From Lentimicrobiaceae bacterium (GTDB lineage Bacteria > Bacteroidota > Bacteroidia > Bacteroidales > WCHB1-69), in contig WQSU01000190.1 of the NCBI GenBank assembly GCA_009787675.1, forward strand, positions 16 through 5,177: a DNA stretch of 5,162 nt, read 5' to 3'. A program made the translations under genes and the position numbers. Below the pieces are notes generated by a model. The model was not told the origin of the DNA and searched no databases. It saw only the letters and a list, made by a program, of their open reading frames with translations. Below are positions 1 through 5,162 of this stretch, piece by piece. Position 1 is the stretch's first letter. Each line of letters opens with the position of its first letter.

Positions 1-54
1 AAAGATACATAATTATTCCAAAAAAACACAATTAAAATATTAACAACCAAATGT

Positions 55-846
55 TTATATTAATATTTGCCTTGCAAAGGTCTCATAATATGAACCAAAG
101 TAATCAAGCTCATATAAAAACGAATGCTTTTTATTAGTATTTGGAACAAATTCAAAGGAAATATTCGTATGATTGTAATTATTAAAACTTCCAAAACGCA
201 TATTCTCATGTGGTTTTTTAAACCAATCAGATGCATCTAAGGCAAAGAAATAGTAATAATAATGGTCAACTTTTTGTGTATGAGATGTAAAACCCAACAA
301 GGAATTTTGCAGCCGGACCCCTATTTTTTTATTATTCCAGTGGTAGTAATATTGGATAATAGGGGAAATGCCTATTTCACTTGCCCAAAACATATTTGCT
401 CCATGCAAATCAAGATACGCCTGATAGCTGTAATCCATGGTAAAATTTAAACCAACCTTTATGGTATGTCCACTTTCTTCTTTGAAAGGCCAATTTCGTG
501 GAAGAGAGACAATCCAGTTTACATTAATCGGAGCGATTTTTACCTCGTAACTTAGCATTGCATGCGACTTTTCTTTTCCGGATGGGAACCTTTTTACATC
601 CCCTATCATTTTAGAGTTAAAACCAATGCCAAATCCAAGTTTTGGCTGATATTGTATTTCATGGTCATGAATCTTCCACATTAACCCGCATCTATACTCC
701 ATTTGCACCCCGCTAAAGACCATTCCAAGATTAAATTTATCTTTGATTTGCGAAGAACCAATCACAACGTTGTGCGAGTGAATAAATTGGGCATAAGTTG
801 GATATAATGCAACCACAAGCCAAAATAAAACAAAAATTTTCTTCAT
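55..846 (-). CDS. Hypothetical secreted protein, possible outer-membrane beta-barrel
   Basis: This 263-residue protein has a clear Sec signal peptide. K2-K3 is followed by a hydrophobic stretch at about 4-16, and a likely cleavage site lies after TYA (residues 17-19), leaving Q20 as the mature N-terminus. The mature part has no long hydrophobic helix. It alternates short beta-prone, aromatic-rich stretches (166-170 YYYHW, 195-201 YYYYFF region, 247-254) with polar turns, which is the look of a Bacteroidota outer-membrane or periplasmic barrel. The overall layout reminds me of uncharacterised Bacteroidales outer-membrane proteins, but I cannot name a family with confidence. The C-terminus ends ARQILI rather than in the terminal aromatic residue usual for barrel proteins, so it may be shortened or not a true barrel. 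The start is the ATG at 846, directly before the signal peptide. It lies 154 bp downstream of the 1001-1462 gene, so it probably has its own promoter, though I see no convincing one. Function unknown. Confidence 0.75.
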   Translation of the reverse strand: MKKIFVLFWLVVALYPTYAQFIHSHNVVIGSSQIKDKFNLGMVFSGVQMEYRCGLMWKIHDHEIQYQPKLGFGIGFNSKMIGDVKRFPSGKEKSHAMLSYEVKIAPINVNWIVSLPRNWPFKEESGHTIKVGLNFTMDYSYQAYLDLHGANMFWASEIGISPIIQYYYHWNNKKIGVRLQNSLLGFTSHTQKVDHYYYYFFALDASDWFKKPHENMRFGSFNNYNHTNISFEFVPNTNKKHSFLYELDYFGSYYETFARQILI

Positions 847-1000
847 ATCTAATTCTTTTTACAGATTTATACTACAAAGACAATTGTTTGTGATATTACC
901 ATTATTCGAATATGTTTTTTTTCAATATTTCAAGTTGGACATAAATGTAAACAAGACAAGCAAAATTTACGCCCGTTATCTGCAGGCATTTATTCACGTT

Positions 1001-1462
1001 TCATCGTTCAACTATTCTTGATTTTTCTAATTTAGATATTGTTTCTCTTGTAAATTCCGCAATAGACTCGCACGCATCTACCATTTGTAAAGGCACTTCA
1101 TTTACATAAAACAATCTCATTTGCATGACAATCTGTTCTCCATTATCAAATCTTTGAAGATCTGCCATTACTACTTCCTTTTGGATTAGTAAACAACCAT
1201 CAATCATATTTTGTGTAGTTTTCATCAGGTGATATGCTTTCCAAATAGACATCAATAGCTCCTTATCGTCCACCTGAGGCATGGCGCCTGAGGATTTAAA
1301 CATTTCAAATACATCATCATTATAAAGAGTAACAGGGAGCCAATTTCCCCAACCAATGCTATTTGAATTTGATCCGGAATAATAATTTATGGAATCCTTA
1401 TTTTGGGATTTTATATCGTGCCGTGATTTTAGGTAATTAGAGTATCTTACTGATTTCTGCAA
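1001..1462 (-). CDS. Hypothetical protein with TTG start, possibly 5'-truncated
   Basis: I do not recognise this protein. From the TTG at 1462 it has 153 residues, with no signal peptide or membrane helix in what is visible. It opens with a polar, serine- and asparagine-rich stretch (about 17-36) and a GWGNW motif (38-42). It then turns mostly helical, with a likely coiled or helical C-terminal half (67-153). The frame stays open upstream to a stop at 1532-1534, adding about 23 residues that look like ordinary protein (including SQLTPNQTLNFDDYAKKL). That stretch has no ATG or GTG, and TTG starts are uncommon in Bacteroidota. The layout recalls small bacterial proteins with an N-terminal membrane anchor followed by a helical soluble domain. 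I therefore infer that the original 5' end, perhaps with an anchor, may be lost and that the frame now abuts the dedA stop at 1525-1527. It could be a weakly expressed gene or a pseudogene. Confidence 0.5.
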   Translation of the reverse strand: MQKSVRYSNYLKSRHDIKSQNKDSINYYSGSNSNSIGWGNWLPVTLYNDDVFEMFKSSGAMPQVDDKELLMSIWKAYHLMKTTQNMIDGCLLIQKEVVMADLQRFDNGEQIVMQMRLFYVNEVPLQMVDACESIAEFTRETISKLEKSRIVER

Positions 1463-1524
1463 CTTTTTTGCATAATCATCAAAGTTTAAAGTCTGGTTTG
1501 GCGTAAGTTGCGAAAAATAAAATT

Positions 1525-2298
1525 TTAATGATTATCACTAACCACAGTTTTCTTTTTCCCAAACGCTTTCCACAACAAGTAGCAGCCAAACAAAACTGCC
1601 AATCCTAGAATGATATAGGAAATTTCACTGCTGTAGCGTTGAATGATATCTTGTTGCCCATGTGCAAAATAGCCTAATATCGCGAGAGCGATATTCCAGA
1701 TGCCGGCACCCAGCGCAGTGTATAGGATAAACGGTTTCAATTTCATCTTGGCTAAACCTGCGGGAACGGAAATCACTTGCCGAATGCCCGGAATGAGTCT
1801 GCCGATAAAAGTGGATATACTGCCGTTTTTAACGAAATAGGCTTCCGCTCTTTGTATTTTTTTAGAATCTAACAAACAGAGCCGTCCCAACTTAGTCTCT
1901 ACAAACCAATAAATAACAGGGCGTCCCACATACAAAGCAAAAAAGTAGTTAATCACTGCCCCAATCATAGCGCCTATTGTAGCAAAAAGCACCACCAAAG
2001 AGACATTAATCCACTTGGAGTCCGTAACATACAATTTTTTATTATCAGGATTGCAGGCTTGGTAGGCTGCCGGAGGCACTACCACTTCCGATGGAAAGGG
2101 AATAAAGCAGGAACTTTCCACTATCATCAACGCCGCCACCGTATAGTGGTTCAAATTCTGCGTATAAGCCGAAAACATCCGCACCACAAACGGTTGCTTC
2201 TCCTCCTGCACCGGAATCCCCTCACTCTGCGCCGTTAAAAACAGCGTACAAAATAAAAGAGATAAAGTAATAAGTAAGGTTTTAATAATATGTAACAT
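1525..2298 (-). CDS. DedA family (VTT/SNARE-associated domain) inner-membrane protein
   Basis: DedA-family proteins are polytopic inner-membrane proteins. Characterised members act in undecaprenyl-phosphate or phospholipid translocation and in envelope homeostasis; which of these applies here cannot be read from sequence. The hallmarks are present. ESSCFIPFPSE (61-71) gives the conserved acidic and proline residues of the first re-entrant region. A glycine-patterned helix (109-125) ends in YVG. FIGRLIPGIRQ (164-174) is the signature with the conserved arginines R167 and R173, followed by VPAGLAKM (178-185). Further helices lie at about 190-212 and 226-243, and the tail is basic (GKKK, 247-250). 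Residues 1-23 form an extra hydrophobic segment ending TAQ, like the signal-peptide-like start common in Bacteroidota homologues. At 257 residues it is somewhat longer than the usual 200-220 because of this segment and a polar insert at about 82-96. It lies 98 bp downstream of rho on the same strand, so read-through is possible. An 8-bp repeat array sits just upstream of its ATG. Confidence 0.93.
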   Translation of the reverse strand: MLHIIKTLLITLSLLFCTLFLTAQSEGIPVQEEKQPFVVRMFSAYTQNLNHYTVAALMIVESSCFIPFPSEVVVPPAAYQACNPDNKKLYVTDSKWINVSLVVLFATIGAMIGAVINYFFALYVGRPVIYWFVETKLGRLCLLDSKKIQRAEAYFVKNGSISTFIGRLIPGIRQVISVPAGLAKMKLKPFILYTALGAGIWNIALAILGYFAHGQQDIIQRYSSEISYIILGLAVLFGCYLLWKAFGKKKTVVSDNH

Positions 2299-2306
2299 GC
2301 TTGAAA

Positions 2307-2354
2307 ATTTAAAGATTTAAAGATTTAAGGATTTAAAGATTTAAGGATTTAAAA
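2307..2354. repeat. Six tandem 8-bp repeats upstream of the dedA-family gene
   Basis: On the + strand the unit is ATTTAAAG, repeated six times without gaps at 2307, 2315, 2323, 2331, 2339 and 2347. Units 3 and 5 read ATTTAAGG and unit 6 ends AA, so the last four units partly alternate between two variants. The array ends 8 bp before the ATG at 2298, on the side where the 5' untranslated leader or promoter must lie. Octamer arrays like this are prone to slipped-strand changes in copy number. Since 8 is not a multiple of 3 and the array is outside the ORF, a copy change would alter leader length or promoter spacing, not the reading frame. Whether it has any regulatory effect is unknown. Confidence 0.9.
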
Positions 2355-2396
2355 TTCTTTTTATTCTTAATTTTATTTGTAATTCCTAATTTCCAT

Positions 2397-4157
2397 TTAC
2401 CCGTTCATAAACAAAAGAAACTCCTCATTATTCTTCGTTTTATCCATTTTATCCTTAATAAATTCCATAGCTTCAATGGTATTCATATCGGCAAGGTGGT
2501 TGCGAAGAACCCACACGCGTTGTAACGTTTCCGTGCTTTGGAGCAGGTCGTCGCGGCGGGTACTTGAAGCCACAATATCCACAGCGGGATAGATGCGTTT
2601 GTTTGAAAGGCGTCTATCTAATTGAAGCTCCATATTACCGGTTCCTTTAAACTCTTCGAAAATCACCTCATCCATGCGGGAGCCTGTTTCTGTTAAGGCG
2701 GTAGAGATTATGGTGAGTGAGCCTCCGTTTTCAATATTTCTTGCGGCGCCAAAGAAGCGTTTGGGTTTTTGCAACGCATTAGCTTCCACTCCACCGGAAA
2801 GCACTTTGCCGGAAGCGGGCGCCATTGTATTGAAAGCGCGCGCCAAGCGGGTAATAGAGTCTAACAAAATGCAAACATCGTGTCCACATTCCACCATACG
2901 TTTTGCTTTTTCCAAAATAATATTGGCAATCTTCACGTGGCGTTCTGCCGGCTCGTCGAATGTAGAAGAAACCACCTCCGCTTTCACACTGCGTTGCATG
3001 TCGGTAACCTCCTCAGGACGTTCATCTATCAATAAAATAATAAGATAAATTTCGGGATGGTTTGATGAGATAGCATTTGCTATCTCTTTAAGTAATACTG
3101 TTTTACCTGTTTTTGGTTGTGCCACAATCAATCCGCGTTGCCCTTTTCCAATGGGCGCGAACAGATCTATTACACGGGTGCAGATATTAGAACCAATATG
3201 ACCGGTAAGTCTGATTTTCTCATCGGGAAACATGGGCGTCAAGTAGTCGAAAGGTACGCGGTCGCGAATCTCCTCCGGCAACTTTCCATTGATGCGATCT
3301 ACTTTGGTAAGCGGGAAAAATTTCTCGCCATTTTTGGGCGGACGAATCAGACCTTGAATCGTATCTCCGTTTTTTAAGCCGAAAAACTTAATTTGTGACA
3401 TGGACACATACACATCGTCTGGAGATGGCAAATAATTATAGTCGGAGGAGCGTAAAAAACCACACTGCTCGTTGCTCATTTCCAGCACGCCTTCAGTAGG
3501 TACGCTTCCGTCAAATTCTGAGTTGGCGACCAAGTTCCACCATTCATCCTGCAAGACATTGCTTGCTTCCTCTTTTTCTTTCTTTTGGTGCACAACAATA
3601 GGCGATTCCGCCGCCATGCCATCAGGAATATCTTCTAATTTATATTGTAAAGTGGCTGGAGCTCCGGTATTTTCGTCAGCATCTTCTTCTCCCTCTTCTT
3701 CAGTCTCTTCTATTGTCTTTTCTTCAAGATCTTCCACAATTTCGTCTATCTCTTCATCAGTTTCATCTAATAGAAACGATTCGTCGCTCAACATCAAATC
3801 ATTTATTAGAGTAAGGTCAAGTGTTTTATCAAAGTTTTTTTCTTTGGGCGCCCTTTTACTATGTTTAGCACGTGTTTTTTTTTCGACAAGCTGTTCACTT
3901 TCAAGAGTCAACTCTTTTTCAACGAGTTGTGCATTTTCAAGAGGCAGCTCATTTTCAATGTTTTGTTCAATGGGAAAAGTAAAAGTTACTAAAGGGGCTT
4001 TCCCTTGCTCTTTAGCTTTCTTTTTTCTTCCTCTTTTTTTCTTTGTAGTTGAAACTTCACCGCTTGTTATCTTCACTTCATTGGAAGTTGCCATCGGCGT
4101 TTTTTCTACATAAGCAATACGTTTGCGTTTGCGTTTACCTTCTTCAGGATTCTCCAT
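2397..4157 (-). CDS. rho: Transcription termination factor Rho, long charged N-terminus
   Basis: Rho is a hexameric RNA-dependent ATPase and helicase that binds nascent RNA and ends transcription. The OB-fold primary RNA-binding domain starts near 222 and carries Y250, E278 and F280, which align with E. coli Y80, E108 and Y110. The RecA-type ATPase covers about 325-580. It has a P-loop AQPKTGKT (346-353), catalytic E379 and R380 in LLIDER, Walker B D433 in LLDSITRL, the Q-loop SGKVLSGG with K451, the R-loop TGSR (491-494), and R534 aligning with the arginine finger R366. Bicyclomycin-contact residues such as S434 and K504 are kept. The end, FLLFMNG, is typical of Bacteroidota. Residues 1-200 are low-complexity: basic clusters KRKRKR (8-13) and 39-49, then an acidic tract (131-162). 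No Rho_N helical domain is visible, and position 232 is cysteine where an aromatic is usual. An in-frame TAA nine bases upstream of the ATG fixes the start at 4157. At 586 residues it is much longer than the 419 of E. coli. Confidence 0.98.
   Translation of the reverse strand: MENPEEGKRKRKRIAYVEKTPMATSNEVKITSGEVSTTKKKRGRKKKAKEQGKAPLVTFTFPIEQNIENELPLENAQLVEKELTLESEQLVEKKTRAKHSKRAPKEKNFDKTLDLTLINDLMLSDESFLLDETDEEIDEIVEDLEEKTIEETEEEGEEDADENTGAPATLQYKLEDIPDGMAAESPIVVHQKKEKEEASNVLQDEWWNLVANSEFDGSVPTEGVLEMSNEQCGFLRSSDYNYLPSPDDVYVSMSQIKFFGLKNGDTIQGLIRPPKNGEKFFPLTKVDRINGKLPEEIRDRVPFDYLTPMFPDEKIRLTGHIGSNICTRVIDLFAPIGKGQRGLIVAQPKTGKTVLLKEIANAISSNHPEIYLIILLIDERPEEVTDMQRSVKAEVVSSTFDEPAERHVKIANIILEKAKRMVECGHDVCILLDSITRLARAFNTMAPASGKVLSGGVEANALQKPKRFFGAARNIENGGSLTIISTALTETGSRMDEVIFEEFKGTGNMELQLDRRLSNKRIYPAVDIVASSTRRDDLLQSTETLQRVWVLRNHLADMNTIEAMEFIKDKMDKTKNNEEFLLFMNG
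3876..3947 (-). repeat. Two 36-bp tandem units inside the rho N-terminal region
   Basis: Residues 71-82 (LPLENAQLVEKE) and 83-94 (LTLESEQLVEKK) of Rho are adjacent 12-residue copies matching at 8 of 12 positions. The DNA of the two units is visibly similar as well. This points to a past in-frame duplication in the disordered charged extension, where length changes are tolerated. It lies outside the RNA-binding and ATPase domains, so no functional consequence is claimed. Confidence 0.75.
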
Positions 4158-4166
4158 AAAAATAAA

Positions 4167-4211
4167 TTATTGTGGAACAAATTGTATTATGAAATTTACT
4201 GTGAAAACCAT
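4167..4211 (-). other. Possible 14-codon leader ORF upstream of rho
   Basis: An ATG at 4211 opens a frame encoding MVFTVNFIIQFVPQ, ending in TAA at 4167-4169. Only nine bases lie between this stop and the rho ATG. The G of its start codon is also the first base of the 3' arm of the hairpin at 4204-4236. E. coli rho is preceded by the leader peptide gene rhoL, so a leader peptide is conceivable, but the sequence is not related. In AT-rich DNA a 14-codon ORF is also easily a chance event. Confidence 0.25.
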
Positions 4212-4236
4212 TCGACCTTCGTCGTTCTCCGGTTTT
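4204..4236 (-). promoter_or_regulatory. Nested hairpin in the rho 5' leader
   Basis: Read on the rho strand, an outer 6-bp stem AAAACC (4236-4231) pairs with GGTTTT (4209-4204). Inside it an inner 4-bp stem CGAC (424-region, 4224-4221) pairs with GTCG (4216-4213) around a GAAG tetraloop, with an asymmetric internal loop between the stems. It sits 46 bp upstream of the rho start, as a GC-richer island in otherwise AT-rich leader DNA. A structured leader would suit the autoregulation known for rho in other bacteria, but a role here is inference. Confidence 0.4.
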
Positions 4237-4328
4237 AAATTGTGGCGCGAAAATATATTTTTTTTAAAATCAAGTGTGAAGTAGAATTTTATTCTCTTAG
4301 ATTTGCAAATATTTTTATATAAATAAAT

Positions 4329-4370
4329 TAAAGTGTTGCAAATAAAATAGATGCAACGCTTTATTTTTTA
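4329..4370. terminator. Hairpin with T tract, probable bidirectional terminator
   Basis: Arms at 4329-4340 and 4352-4363 pair over 12 positions around an 11-base loop. The core is GTTGCA/TGCAAC, with a single exception at 4334/4358. That exception is a G-U wobble in a + strand transcript and an A-C mismatch in a minus strand transcript. On the + strand the hairpin is followed by TTTTTT (4364-4369). On the minus strand it is followed by a T-rich stretch. It could stop minus-strand transcripts coming from the transposase remnant before rho. No + strand gene ends here, so the stronger + strand form has no obvious client. Confidence 0.4.
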
Positions 4371-4431
4371 GAAAAATTCACTCATTTTGTGGTAAAAAAA
4401 ACATAAAATAATGAAACCCAAATAAATATGA

Positions 4432-4439
4432 CAAAAATA
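4432..4439 (-). promoter_or_regulatory. Weak candidate -7 box for rho
   Basis: On the minus strand TATTTTTG matches the Bacteroidota -7 consensus TAnnTTTG exactly. The nearest upstream TTTG (4452-4455) is only 12 bp away instead of about 19, and poly-T context makes chance matches likely. If real, it would give rho a leader of about 270 nt containing both hairpins. A second near-match, TACAATTTG (one base too long), lies about 24 bp before the rho ATG. Confidence 0.2.
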
Positions 4440-4455
4440 GAAAAAAATATCCAAA

Positions 4456-4498
4456 TAGATAACATCACTTTAAGGAATTTATTTGTAAACGTTATCTA
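4456..4498. repeat. 8-bp inverted repeat spanning 43 bp at the transposase remnant's 3' end
   Basis: TAGATAAC (4456-4463) and GTTATCTA (4491-4498) are perfect inverted copies separated by 27 bp. The outer edge of each arm is TA, the target dinucleotide of IS630-type elements. The right arm starts exactly where recognisable transposase sequence stops, just after the AEKM codons (4500-4511). It may be a scar of the event that cut off the transposase 3' end, or a chance stem-loop. Confidence 0.5.
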
Positions 4499-5103
4499 AC
4501 ATTTTTTCAGCAGGGAATAATTCAGGAGCGTAAGGTGGAAGAAAGACAAGAAAATACAAATTTACCTGTTCGTATTGCTCTTTGTTTTCTTCGCGGAGAT
4601 TTCTGCAGATTTGTTCGAAGTTTTTTTTAATCCTCTACTGCCTGTAAATCCTTTTTTATTTGGCTCTTGCGGGCTACTTTGGATTTAAAACCAAAATTAC
4701 GACCACAATATTTCAATAAAGTATTGTACTTAATTGGTTTATTGAACTCATGGTTGATCCAATCCTGTAATTCAATATAACCTCTTAATCCATTAGTTGG
4801 GTTATTTAATTTGGTGGCTATTTGTGCATGTTCTTCAGCTGAGATTAAAGAGGGCTTAAATCCAATGCGTTTATCTGTCAAAAGAAGACTCAGACCGCCA
4901 GTTTCATACATCTTGCGCCATATTTGAATACTGCTACTGCTTACTCCAAGCAGTTTGCCTAAAGCCTGTTTGGATAAATTTTCACCTTCATTGTTCTTAA
5001 TCAAAATTAACATCCTTAGACGATTAGATATAGTTTCACTACGGTTGACTAATAATTTTTCAAGCTCCGAAACGCTCTCGCTTATATAGTCGCTCCTTAC
5101 GAT
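4479..5103 (-). pseudogene. IS630-family transposase remnant: frameshift, internal deletion, lost 3' end
   Basis: IS630-family enzymes are DDE transposases that insert at TA. The frame opens after a stop at 5104-5106. Its 30 codons before the ATG at 5013 already read like the family N-terminus (DYISESVSELEKLL), but no ATG starts them. The helix-turn-helix follows (SKQALGKLLGVSSSSIQIWR), then the linker GFKPSLISAEEH and NGLRGYIELQDW, up to KKDLQAVED and a TAA at 4627-4629. Homology resumes in another frame past an A8 run (NFEQICRNLREENKEQYEQV). At about 4548-4553 VNLYF joins directly to LVFLPPYAPELFPAEKM, the motif around the third catalytic acid. The segment carrying the first two catalytic aspartates, about 100 residues in intact relatives by my recollection, is missing. 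After AEKM family similarity stops and the frame ends at 4479. The protein cannot be catalytic. No terminal inverted repeats were found. Confidence 0.85.
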
Positions 5104-5161
5104 TCAAATTTTCGACATAATGTATCGCACGCGCATTTTCAACAGGTAGGCTAATAAGAAA
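5060..5161 (-). other. Possible C-terminal end of a gene cut by the window edge
   Basis: A frame open at the right window edge encodes 33 residues, including LISLPVENARAIHYVENL and a basic tail ending RERFGA, and stops with TGA at 5060-5062. This stretch is less AT-rich than the leader DNA and the peptide has a normal composition. It overlaps the N-terminal frame of the transposase remnant at 5063-5103, where the transposase reading is better supported. It could be a neighbouring gene's tail fused into the element's end, or chance. Confidence 0.2.
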
Positions 5162-5162
5162 A

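Larger units (their letters stand above)
4158..4478. other. AT-rich rho leader/promoter region, no protein gene
   Basis: About 320 bp separate the transposase remnant from rho. I see no credible protein gene on either strand, only short chance ORFs and the leader ORF listed separately. The sequence is strongly AT-rich except for a GC-richer island at 4204-4250. It holds two hairpins (4204-4236 and 4329-4363), the right arm of which is followed by a T tract on the + strand, plus the palindromes ATTTGCAAAT (4301-4310) and AAAATATATTTT (4250-4261). The rho promoter must lie here, but no site matches both Bacteroidota promoter boxes (TTTG and TAnnTTTG) at the expected spacing. Confidence 0.6.

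Noticed and set aside
262..450. 62-codon + strand ORF
   Set aside because: It is antisense to the signal-peptide protein at 55-846, has no protein-like pattern of its own, and the opposite frame is far better.
847..1000. tRNA or small RNA gene in the gap before the 55-846 gene
   Set aside because: There is no cloverleaf or T-loop signature and only very short stems around the CTGCAG palindrome. A TGTCTTTG near-match to the -7 box has no partner box.
2307..2354. CRISPR array
   Set aside because: The repeats are 8 bp and directly adjacent, with no spacers and no cas genes nearby.
2355..2396. Rho-gene terminator hairpin
   Set aside because: The sequence just after the rho stop is AT-rich but forms no stable GC-containing stem, so no intrinsic terminator can be supported.
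2674..4113. Three + strand ORFs opposite rho (2674-3048, 3117-3377, 3472-4113)
   Set aside because: All are antisense to well-conserved rho. The longest is serine-rich simply because it mirrors the acidic and lysine-rich codons of the Rho extension.
4189..4284. 31-codon + strand ORF starting MKFTVKTIRPSS in the rho leader
   Set aside because: It lies across the hairpin region, has no recognisable features, and an ORF this short is expected by chance.
4621..4629. Programmed frameshift in the transposase at the A8 run
   Set aside because: The zero-frame stop TAA comes before the slippery run and cannot be avoided by slipping on it. With the catalytic segment also deleted, decay is the simpler reading.

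Overview
The window looks like a piece of chromosome from a low-GC member of the Bacteroidota, probably Bacteroidales. Three things support this. Rho has the long charged N-terminal extension and the terminal MNG typical of that phylum. The DedA-family protein has the signal-peptide-like first segment common there. Intergenic DNA is very AT-rich and shows no Shine-Dalgarno sequences. This placement rests on protein resemblance from memory, not on a search.

Every recognisable gene lies on the minus strand, so transcription runs from right to left. At the right edge (about 4479-5103) is a dead IS630-family transposase with a frameshift and a large internal deletion. Next comes an AT-rich leader of about 320 bp (4158-4478). 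It holds a near-perfect 12-bp-arm hairpin with a T tract, a nested GC-richer hairpin and a possible 14-codon leader ORF. The leader precedes rho (2397-4157), the transcription termination factor and the best-supported gene here. A 98-bp gap containing six 8-bp repeats separates rho from a DedA-family membrane protein (1525-2298). Next is a hypothetical gene of 153 codons with only a TTG start and an open frame running back into dedA (1001-1462, possibly to 1531). The last gene (55-846) encodes a secreted or outer-membrane-type hypothetical protein.

rho and dedA are co-oriented and could share a transcript, but nothing indicates that they work in one pathway. rho is housekeeping transcription machinery and dedA is a membrane transporter or scramblase-type protein. 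The two left-hand genes are lineage-specific and I do not recognise a function for either. I see no tRNA, rRNA, CRISPR array, phage module, toxin-antitoxin pair or defence cassette.

I did not find a convincing new multi-gene system. The points most worth a second look are: a Rho with no recognisable Rho_N domain and a cysteine where the RNA-stacking aromatic residue normally sits; the structured rho leader with its possible leader peptide; the 8-bp repeat array just upstream of the dedA start; and the decayed transposase beside rho.
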